64,000 bases of DNA from NCBI GenBank assembly GCA_051954695.1, contig JBQCHL010000018.1:62001-126000 (forward strand). Reading direction: 5' to 3'. The translations under genes were made by a program, and so were the position numbers. This document shows, in pieces, positions 8,523-15,049 of this stretch (positions within the stretch are counted from its first letter, which is position 1; every line of letters begins with the position of its first letter). This DNA is from Terrimonas_A sp051954695 (GTDB lineage: Bacteria > Bacteroidota > Bacteroidia > Chitinophagales > Chitinophagaceae). The notes beneath the pieces were generated by a model. It was not told where the DNA came from, made no database searches, and saw only the letters and a program-made list of their open reading frames with translations.

Positions 8523-8540
8523 ACTAACAATTTTGTCAGT
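8523..8540. promoter_or_regulatory. Candidate HxlR operator 1
   Basis: ACTAACAA and TTGTCAGT form an inverted repeat (7 of 8 positions) with a 2-nt centre, 14 nt before the HxlR ATG at 8509. The position suits autoregulation by a dimeric HxlR protein. This is inferred from symmetry and context only. Confidence 0.4.
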
Positions 8541-8626
8541 TATTGTACACAGCGTAAAACGTTCACAATTTTGCTGCCAATTCAATTTCGTTTGAATAAG
8601 CATCGGTTTTAAACGAATAGACAAAC

Positions 8627-8637
8627 ACTAATTTAGT
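8627..8637. promoter_or_regulatory. Candidate operator 2 overlapping the -7 element of the reductase gene
   Basis: ACTAA-T-TTAGT is a perfect inverted repeat. It contains TAATTTAG (8629-8636), a 7-of-8 match to the -7 consensus, 22 nt before the ATG of the reductase gene. A repressor bound here would block that promoter. The half-site shares ACTAA with operator 1. Confidence 0.4.
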
Positions 8638-8658
8638 AACTATAAAACTAAAAAAGTC

Positions 8659-9180
8659 ATGAAAATCAGCATTTATATCGCATCCTCTGCGAACGGGTTT
8701 ATTTCAAATTCAAGAAATGTGCCCGATTGGCTTTCTCAAGAGTATGGTCAAGGCATGTACGCTATAAGTCAGAAATTTAAAGCAGTGATTATGGGGAAAA
8801 CTACCTATAAAATCCTTGCACCTGATTATTTGCCGCTTAAGGATGAAGGAACAACAGTAGTTTTAACGACAGATGAAACTATAAAGTCGAATAACCCTAC
8901 TGTAACGTTTACAAAAGACAGCCCTGCTGAAATCAAGCAAATGTTAGAGAATAAAGGCCATACCGAAGCGGTGATTATTGGAGGGGCGATGACCATTAGT
9001 CAATTCATGAATGCCGGGTTAGTCGATGAAATTTATTTTGTTGTAGAACCCGTATTGTTTGATAATGGATTGCCACTCTTAAAAGATGTGGTTGGCGAGT
9101 TTAAACTTAATTTGTTGGGAGTATCGAAATTGAATAACAATACAGTTCAGCTTCATTACCTAATACAGAAAAACAATTAA
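8659..9180 (+). CDS. Dihydrofolate reductase-like / RibD C-terminal domain protein
   Basis: The 173-residue protein starts MKISIYIASSANGFIS and continues with VIMGKTTYKI and AVIIGGAMTISQFMNAGLVDEIYFVVEPV, the pattern of the RibD_C (DHFR-like) reductase superfamily. These bind NADPH. Stand-alone members are usually not the essential folate enzyme, and their substrate is unknown. It is divergent from an HxlR regulator and is probably controlled by it. A second, distinct member of the family is at 28392-28943. Confidence 0.85.
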   Translation: MKISIYIASSANGFISNSRNVPDWLSQEYGQGMYAISQKFKAVIMGKTTYKILAPDYLPLKDEGTTVVLTTDETIKSNNPTVTFTKDSPAEIKQMLENKGHTEAVIIGGAMTISQFMNAGLVDEIYFVVEPVLFDNGLPLLKDVVGEFKLNLLGVSKLNNNTVQLHYLIQKNN

Positions 9181-9251
9181 ACTTTGAGTTCGCATGACCC
9201 CCAATTAAAAATTAATTCCATTGTTGTTGCGAGTTCAATAAAGCCTGGTAA

Positions 9252-9345
9252 GATGGAAATTGCAAAACAAGTGAAAACCCTATTGAATCATTGTCTGATC
9301 GCGAACTGGAAGTTATCGAATGCATGATCAGTGTTCAGATCGCGT
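9252..9345 (+). pseudogene. Possible remnant of a LuxR/NarL-type DNA-binding domain
   Basis: Between two real genes, one frame after a stop reads ENPIESLSDRELEVIECM. This is very close to the N-terminal end of the HTH found in NarL-type response regulators of Bacteroidota (xLSDRELEVxxLI). The conserved G-x-S...IA continuation is missing; the frame goes on as ISVQIALLIDKR and then overlaps the neighbouring gene on the other strand. No receiver domain is visible upstream. I treat it as a decayed fragment, with chance similarity possible. Confidence 0.35.
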
Positions 9346-9381
9346 TATTAATCGATAAAAGGACGATTGTATACAGCCAGC

Positions 9382-10869
9382 TTATTTCTCTATTTTCCCC
9401 AACATCCACTCCACATAATCAAAATATTTGAGCAGTTGTTTTTCATATCTATCAGAATTAAAGCTTTGAAGCTCCTTTGATATGTTCTTGTATGACAATT
9501 CAGGGATCTTGCGTTTACGGGGGTCCGGCCACAATAAGATAAACTTCAATAACAGCGTTTCCGATTTCAGCAGAGCATTTTTTTTGCTGAAGAAGCGCTT
9601 GTAAGAGCGGATCTCATATTCAAGATAATGTGAGTCACCTTTTTCATAATAAATGATAATGTTGAGCAACCGGATGGCTTTACATACAAGTAGCTGCGGC
9701 TGCACTTTATGTACCTGCATTACCTGGTTGATATAGCTGTGTGCCTTTTTCCAGTCCTTATTGCCGAAATGAGCAAGACTGCAGAAGAAATAAAGTTCCC
9801 ACTGCCTTTCCTCATTGATCATCGGATACATTTTCAGGAAACCCGGTTCCATATCTTTGATCATCGTAATAGCTTCTACGGATTTTTCTTTTCCTGTAAG
9901 GATCGCCAATTGATATACTATTGCTGATTTGCGTACCTGGTAACGGAAGAATTCAGGATAGATTGATTGGTCGAGCCGTTTTAATTTTTCAATGTAATAA
10001 TGTATCTCGTCATATTTTTTTAAAGTGTGCAGGCTGTCCAGGATGCCGATAAGCGTTGAAAGATAATCGAGCGGGGGCTTGTCCAACAGTGTAATGTTTT
10101 GTTCAAACAGGTTGTTCAACGCATGAAAAGTCTTAAGTGCCGACTGGTGATCGCCTACATCAGTAAAAAAGAAAGATTGAAAAAGCAGGTGCAGCTTTTG
10201 TGCGGCAAAACTGTTTTTTGATTTGCCGCTTACCAGGATCATTTCACTCAGCATAAGGTCGTTCAGGCGTTTACGGTCTCCGTCTGAAGAGATTTTTCCT
10301 GAATGCACCAACCGGTATTTCAATAATTCAAACAGGGAATGATGGTCCTGGATATGATTCAATGTTTTCAGGATGTCCTTGGCCTTCATCTGCGTTCCAA
10401 CCAGCACTTTATCAGAGATCACTTTATAGCTCGAATCAGATAGGTAATCCAGTTCCTCCCGATAAGTAAAATATTCGATCAAATGTTGCTGCGAACCTAT
10501 TGCTGATTTACGGACTTTTTTCAGCAATGCATAACCTTCTTCGTGCAGCGAACGTGCTTTCAATACTTTGATGCGCATCAGTTCCTGGAAAAGGTGGAAC
10601 TGAGTATCCTTTTCCACTTTCGATTGGATAAGGCCATCGGTAAGCACTTTCAACAGGTAGCGCGCTGTATTATTGAGCGAAGAACCGGCATGTGCTTTCC
10701 TGAATCTCTGTTTCACCGTGGCTGTATCAGTTGCCGGAGTCTTATCAATAATATCGAACAGGATAAGATAATCCTTACTGCCGGTCTGCTTGCGGGTAAG
10801 TAATTTGAAATGCCTTTTCTCTGCACCAGAGAGCGATTTCACGAGCTTTATAAGTGTTTCAAGTACCAT
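9382..10869 (-). CDS. Large helical protein of unknown function
   Basis: This 495-residue soluble protein has no signal peptide or transmembrane segment. It is rich in Leu, Lys, Glu and Tyr with repeated amphipathic helices, giving a TPR-like look without a clear TPR consensus. It begins MVLETLIKLVKSLSGAEKRHFKLL; the KRHFKLL element near residues 18-24 and the basic FRKAH/LNNTARYLLKVL segment look like the start of a helical domain. It is transcribed divergently from the exported ADP-ribosylglycohydrolase-family gene, 184 bp away. A regulatory role for the neighbouring locus is possible but unproven. Confidence 0.6.
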   Translation of the reverse strand: MVLETLIKLVKSLSGAEKRHFKLLTRKQTGSKDYLILFDIIDKTPATDTATVKQRFRKAHAGSSLNNTARYLLKVLTDGLIQSKVEKDTQFHLFQELMRIKVLKARSLHEEGYALLKKVRKSAIGSQQHLIEYFTYREELDYLSDSSYKVISDKVLVGTQMKAKDILKTLNHIQDHHSLFELLKYRLVHSGKISSDGDRKRLNDLMLSEMILVSGKSKNSFAAQKLHLLFQSFFFTDVGDHQSALKTFHALNNLFEQNITLLDKPPLDYLSTLIGILDSLHTLKKYDEIHYYIEKLKRLDQSIYPEFFRYQVRKSAIVYQLAILTGKEKSVEAITMIKDMEPGFLKMYPMINEERQWELYFFCSLAHFGNKDWKKAHSYINQVMQVHKVQPQLLVCKAIRLLNIIIYYEKGDSHYLEYEIRSYKRFFSKKNALLKSETLLLKFILLWPDPRKRKIPELSYKNISKELQSFNSDRYEKQLLKYFDYVEWMLGKIEK

Positions 10870-11020
10870 CAGCTTGTAATCTGCCTTTCTGTAAAATAGA
10901 AAAAATGAAAATTCTAAGATAATGAAAAACAGTTTCTTGAATTGTTATATATATCATATTGTATAAAACAGGACTATCAGTTTTTAAAATATCTGGCCGG
11001 CATCCTTAGATGCCCATATC

Positions 11021-11028
11021 TATATTTG
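11021..11028 (+). promoter_or_regulatory. -7 promoter element of the first ARH-family gene
   Basis: TATATTTG is a perfect TAnnTTTG match, 25 nt upstream of the ATG at 11054. A -33 TTTG at the right distance is not seen, so activation by a regulator may be needed. Confidence 0.5.
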
Positions 11029-11053
11029 GTTCAACGATCAAACATATAATGTT

Positions 11054-12676
11054 ATGCAACCAATCAACATCGGCACACCTGTCTATCATCAACGGAACGG
11101 CAAAGAAATAAAGTTGCTGCTGCTTTTTATCGCTTCTTTTTTTAGCTGGAAGCAAGCCACTTCGCAGACAACAGCGCTTTCATTTCATGATTATGAAGAT
11201 CGTGTGCACGGAGTGTGGCTGGCACAGATCGCAGGCACGCTGATCGCATGGCCTTATGAACACCAAACTGCTTCTGTAGCATGGCTCAGCGATTATCCTA
11301 CCAAACGTACTGAAGCACCGGTGGACGATGACTGGTATTATGAAATGATCGCTATCCGCGCTTTTGAGAAGTATGGGCCGGCAATGACAGTAGAACAACT
11401 TGGAAAGCAATGGCAGGAGAATAATGCAGGCACCTGGGGTTCCAGCGAACAGGCGCGGTTGCTGATGGCAAAAGGTGTAAGTCCACGTAATGCGGGGCAT
11501 CCACGCTACAATAAACTCTGGTTCAGTATCGGCCCTCAATTCAGTGCGGATATTTATGGAGCACTTGCTCCTGGTATGCCCAATCTTGCCGGAAAAATAG
11601 CAAGAGAACTTTGTCATATTAATGGTTATGCTGAAGGTGCTGACGGAGGTGTGTTTATTGCGGCCATGGTGAGCCTTGGGTTTACAGAAAAAGATCCAAA
11701 GGCCATTGTACGTAAAGCCGCAAAACTTATCCATCCGCGGTCGCCTTACCGCCAGTGTCTCGACCTGGTGATCGCTATGGCAGATAAAGGAAAAAGACCA
11801 CAGGAAATATTTGATGCGATAGAGGACAGATGGCATATCGAATATCCTGCTACAAATAATGCAGTGGCCAATGGTGGTATTGTTGCTGCAAGTGTGTGGT
11901 TTGGAGAAGGGGACTTCCTCAAAACGGTAAACCTTGCAGCATCAGCGGCTGATTTCACCGATGCGGACTGCAACGCAGCAAATGCTGCTTCAGTGATCGG
12001 GGCCATGAAAGGAATAAAAGGTATTCCGCCACATCTCGTATCAGCACTTAATGACCGCATTGCCGGAACTGAAATGGGTGGCCTTCCGCTACAACCTACA
12101 GTTGACGAAAAAATATCAGTGCTTTCGCAACGCACAGCGGAAGTTGGAAAAAAGATCATGCAATTGTATGGAGTAAAGATCAGTGACAATACTATCCGCA
12201 TACCGTTACAGCAACCGGTAACACAGCCTGCTGAATTATTTACTTTATCTGAACTCACTCAATACTGGAACCCTGAATGGAAACTGGAAAGGGCCGGATA
12301 CGGCGGAGCAGGAGGCGGTATGTATGGTATCCGGGGTATTACTTATCTCAGCGGTGATACGCTGATCACCTACCCGCGTGATGAAGTAAGAGGTTTGTTG
12401 TTGCGTCGTGTATTAAAGATTGACAAGGACTGCAAATTGTTCTTTGAAGCAGGATCAGATGCGAGACGGGCCTGGAGGCTGCAAGTGTATGTGAACAACA
12501 AACGATATATTGGCAAATTGATAGAAGGAAGCGATACAGCAAGGCAATGGCAAAAGGTAGAAGTGGATCTTAGCGAATTCAAAGGGCAGGATATTACTAT
12601 TCGCATCTATCAACGGGTGTTGATACCTGGCAAAGAAGCCGGAAATGCCTACTGGAGAAATTTTAGCATTCAATAA
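11054..12676 (+). CDS. Exported ADP-ribosylglycohydrolase (ARH)-family protein, rus-type
   Basis: This 540-residue protein has an N-terminal extension and a hydrophobic signal region (about 20-34, LLLLFIASFF) ending near TSQ-TT, so it is probably exported. The ARH-type catalytic core follows: GVWLAQIAGTLIAWPYE at about 53-69, a DDDW metal-binding site at Asp91-93, and the C-terminal metal site with Asp303 and Asp305 (FTDADCNAANAASVIGAMKG). The last 140 residues look like a beta-sandwich carbohydrate-binding-like module (YVNNKRYIGKL, WQKVEVDLSEF). ARH enzymes cleave the C1'' bond of ADP-ribosyl groups. Members in Bacteroides ribose-utilisation (rus) loci are thought to act on ribosides. It has its own terminator and sits next to ribokinase. 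Substrate not proven. Confidence 0.82.
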   Translation: MQPINIGTPVYHQRNGKEIKLLLLFIASFFSWKQATSQTTALSFHDYEDRVHGVWLAQIAGTLIAWPYEHQTASVAWLSDYPTKRTEAPVDDDWYYEMIAIRAFEKYGPAMTVEQLGKQWQENNAGTWGSSEQARLLMAKGVSPRNAGHPRYNKLWFSIGPQFSADIYGALAPGMPNLAGKIARELCHINGYAEGADGGVFIAAMVSLGFTEKDPKAIVRKAAKLIHPRSPYRQCLDLVIAMADKGKRPQEIFDAIEDRWHIEYPATNNAVANGGIVAASVWFGEGDFLKTVNLAASAADFTDADCNAANAASVIGAMKGIKGIPPHLVSALNDRIAGTEMGGLPLQPTVDEKISVLSQRTAEVGKKIMQLYGVKISDNTIRIPLQQPVTQPAELFTLSELTQYWNPEWKLERAGYGGAGGGMYGIRGITYLSGDTLITYPRDEVRGLLLRRVLKIDKDCKLFFEAGSDARRAWRLQVYVNNKRYIGKLIEGSDTARQWQKVEVDLSEFKGQDITIRIYQRVLIPGKEAGNAYWRNFSIQ

Positions 12677-12736
12677 ATAATCAATCGCGTCTTACCTGAT
12701 CACAGTAACCTGTGATATTTCTTAATCAAATGTTTC

Positions 12737-12768
12737 TGGCTGCCTGCAAGGGCAGCCATTTTATTTTA
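12737..12768 (+). terminator. Intrinsic terminator after the first ARH-family gene
   Basis: TGGCTGCC and GGCAGCCA form an 8-bp GC-rich stem with a 6-nt loop (TGCAAG), followed by TTTTATTTTA. It separates this gene from the ribokinase operon. Confidence 0.85.
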
Positions 12769-12896
12769 TGATCCACACTGCATTTTATTCAGCATTTACA
12801 AAAAGGAATAAAAATACTATTATCAAGAGCCTAGTAATCATTAATATATAACGAGTATTTCGAATTTAGGATTCCCAATTTTGGAAATAATGTGCC

Positions 12897-12926
12897 TTGT
12901 TCCTGCTGGTGTCACGGTTATTTTTG
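12897..12926 (+). promoter_or_regulatory. Bacteroidota-type promoter of the ribokinase-SusCD operon
   Basis: TTG (12897-12899), a 19-nt spacer and TATTTTTG (12919-12926) match the -33/-7 consensus. Transcription would start near 12933, which rules out an upstream translation start at 12897 and supports ATG 12960. Confidence 0.65.
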
Positions 12927-12959
12927 GTTATTCGGTTGAACCAAAACAATCGCTTGTTT

Positions 12960-13904
12960 ATGAAATCAGGAAAGATAGTAGTAATAGGAAGTTCTAATAT
13001 GGATATGGTGGTAAAAACAGATCATATCCCCGTACCCGGTGAAACAGTTTTGTCAGGATCCTTCTTTATGAACCCCGGTGGCAAAGGTGCCAATCAGGCC
13101 GTAACGGTAGCAAGGCTCGGCGGTGAAGTGGTGTTTATCTCCAAGCTTGGAAACGACGTTTTCGGAAAACAATTCTCCCAGTTATTCAGTGATGAAGGTA
13201 TCGATACCAGTTTTATTCTTTCTGATGAAGACTTTCCTTCAGGTGTAGCGCTTATTACAGTAGACAAAGCCGGGGAGAACAGTATTGTGGTTGCTTCCGG
13301 TGCTAATGCCAACCTTCACAGCAAAGACATGCAAAAAGCACTGGACGAAATTGCTGCGGCCAGCCTCGTGCTGTTGCAACTCGAAATACCTATGGATGTT
13401 GTGCACTTCGCTGTGAATTATGCCGCCAGCAAAAATGTAAAAGTGATCCTTAATCCTGCACCGGCCAATGAACTGAGCGAAGAATTGTTAAAGAATATCG
13501 ACATTCTTACACCTAATAAAACAGAAGCGAGCATGATCTCCGGTGTGGATGTAACCAATATTGAAAGCGCAAAAAAAGCCGCAAAGGCCATTTGCTCCAA
13601 AGGCGTAAAAAATGTGGTAGTGACGATGGGGCCGCTTGGTGCAGTGATCTGCCAGGACGGAAAATTTTCGGTAGTGGCTGCACAAAAAGTGGAAACCGTA
13701 GATACCACTGCAGCAGGTGATGTATTCAACGGGGCCCTTGCTGTTGCACTTTGTAAAGGTGACAGCCTTGAAGAAGCCGTAGGCTTTGCCTGCGAAGCGG
13801 CCGCCTTATCTGTAACTAGGCTTGGTGCACAATCTTCCATTCCATACAGGAATGAACTGATTGCAAGAAAACTGAACATCGCCAATATCAAAGAATCACA
13901 GTAG
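12960..13904 (+). CDS. rbsK: Ribokinase
   Basis: This 314-residue PfkB-family sugar kinase phosphorylates D-ribose to ribose-5-phosphate with ATP. It shows the ribokinase-type N-terminal signature (VVIGSSNMDMVV), the substrate-binding GGKGANQA at about 40-47, and the anion-hole/catalytic motif TTAAGDVFNGAL with catalytic Asp254. Its length is that of typical ribokinases. The start at 12960 follows from the promoter position and from homology of the first residues. It is first in an operon followed by a sugar transporter and SusCD, which supports a sugar-catabolic role. Another PfkB sugar as substrate cannot be excluded. Confidence 0.9.
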   Translation: MKSGKIVVIGSSNMDMVVKTDHIPVPGETVLSGSFFMNPGGKGANQAVTVARLGGEVVFISKLGNDVFGKQFSQLFSDEGIDTSFILSDEDFPSGVALITVDKAGENSIVVASGANANLHSKDMQKALDEIAAASLVLLQLEIPMDVVHFAVNYAASKNVKVILNPAPANELSEELLKNIDILTPNKTEASMISGVDVTNIESAKKAAKAICSKGVKNVVVTMGPLGAVICQDGKFSVVAAQKVETVDTTAAGDVFNGALAVALCKGDSLEEAVGFACEAAALSVTRLGAQSSIPYRNELIARKLNIANIKESQ

Positions 13905-13986
13905 ACTGGAAGAACCTGATTTTTATCGACCCTCTCCGCCGTTCTTGAAAAAGGGTTGAGCTTTTATAACGAAAAATTGCTGCCGT

Positions 13987-14991
13987 ATGTTTATTGTAGA
14001 AAGCTATACACTAGCTATCGTCTTTTGCTTTGTTACAATGCTTTGCTGGGGCTCATGGGCCAATACTCAAAAACTTGTAACCGGCAAATGGCGCTTTGAA
14101 CTTTTTTACTGGGACTATGTAATCGGTATTTTACTGTTTTCCCTTCTCGCTGCTTTTACACTGGGTAGTTCGGGAGATCAGGGCCGGGGTTTTGTTGAAG
14201 ACCTGAAACAGGCCAGCTCCGGCAATATTGGCAGCGCCTTCCTGGGAGGGATCATTTTCAACCTGGCAAATATCTTATTGACAGCTGCTATTTCCATTGC
14301 CGGTATGTCTGTCGCTTTTCCTGTAGGGATTGGGATTGCATTGATCCTTGGTGTAATTATCAATTATACAGGTGTTCAGAAAGGAGATCCGCTCGCGTTA
14401 TTTGCCGGCGTGGCACTGGTAGCTCTTGCCATTATATTGAATGCAGTAGCCTATAAAAAAACAACGGCTTCTTCGCAGAAGACAGGCACCAAAGGCATCC
14501 TGCTTTCCATAGCGGCCGGTGTGCTGATGTCTTTTTTCTATCGCTTTATCGCTGCATCAATGGACGTTAACAATTTTGAACAACCCGAGCCCTTAAAAAT
14601 GACTCCCTATTCTGCTTTTGTCATTTTTGCGGCAGGCATCATTATCAGCAATATCGTTTTTAATACGATTATGATGCGCAGGCCGTTTGAAGGAACTCCC
14701 CTCTCATATAAAACCTACTTCCGCGGAAAATTCTCTTTGCATCTTGTCGGCATCCTTGGTGGAGCTATCTGGGGTACCGGTAATCTTTTCAATCTTATCG
14801 CTGCAGGTAAAGCGGGCCCGGCTGTTTCTTACGGGCTCGGACAGGGCGCTACATTGATTGCGGCCATCTGGGGCGTGTTTGTCTGGAAAGAATTCAAGAA
14901 TGCACCCAGGCAGGTATCGTTGCTGCTTGCTGGTATGTTTCTCTTTTTTCTGGCAGGATTGGGCCTGATCATTTATGCAGGAACTGCATAG
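13987..14991 (+). CDS. GRP-family sugar transporter (probable ribose importer)
   Basis: This 334-residue inner-membrane protein has about ten hydrophobic helices. The start (CFVTMLCWGSWANTQKL) and the glycine-rich helix LGGAIWGTGNLFNLIAAGKA are typical of the glucose/ribose porter and rhamnose-transporter branch of the drug/metabolite superfamily. In Bacteroides rus loci a transporter of this kind (RusT) brings ribose into the cytoplasm. The 82-bp gap after ribokinase and the 58-bp gap before SusC show no strong terminator, so one operon is likely. Ribose as substrate is inferred from context. Confidence 0.85.
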   Translation: MFIVESYTLAIVFCFVTMLCWGSWANTQKLVTGKWRFELFYWDYVIGILLFSLLAAFTLGSSGDQGRGFVEDLKQASSGNIGSAFLGGIIFNLANILLTAAISIAGMSVAFPVGIGIALILGVIINYTGVQKGDPLALFAGVALVALAIILNAVAYKKTTASSQKTGTKGILLSIAAGVLMSFFYRFIAASMDVNNFEQPEPLKMTPYSAFVIFAAGIIISNIVFNTIMMRRPFEGTPLSYKTYFRGKFSLHLVGILGGAIWGTGNLFNLIAAGKAGPAVSYGLGQGATLIAAIWGVFVWKEFKNAPRQVSLLLAGMFLFFLAGLGLIIYAGTA

Positions 14992-15049
14992 GTCAACCCC
15001 TTCCGGATATTGGTCTTAAAATTTATTCATTATCAATTCGACACTGTTT

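Noticed and set aside
11180..12258. Two long antisense frames (218 and 170 residues) inside the first ARH-family gene
   Set aside because: The ARH family motifs are on the plus strand; the antisense products have no recognisable domain and Cys/His-rich random composition.
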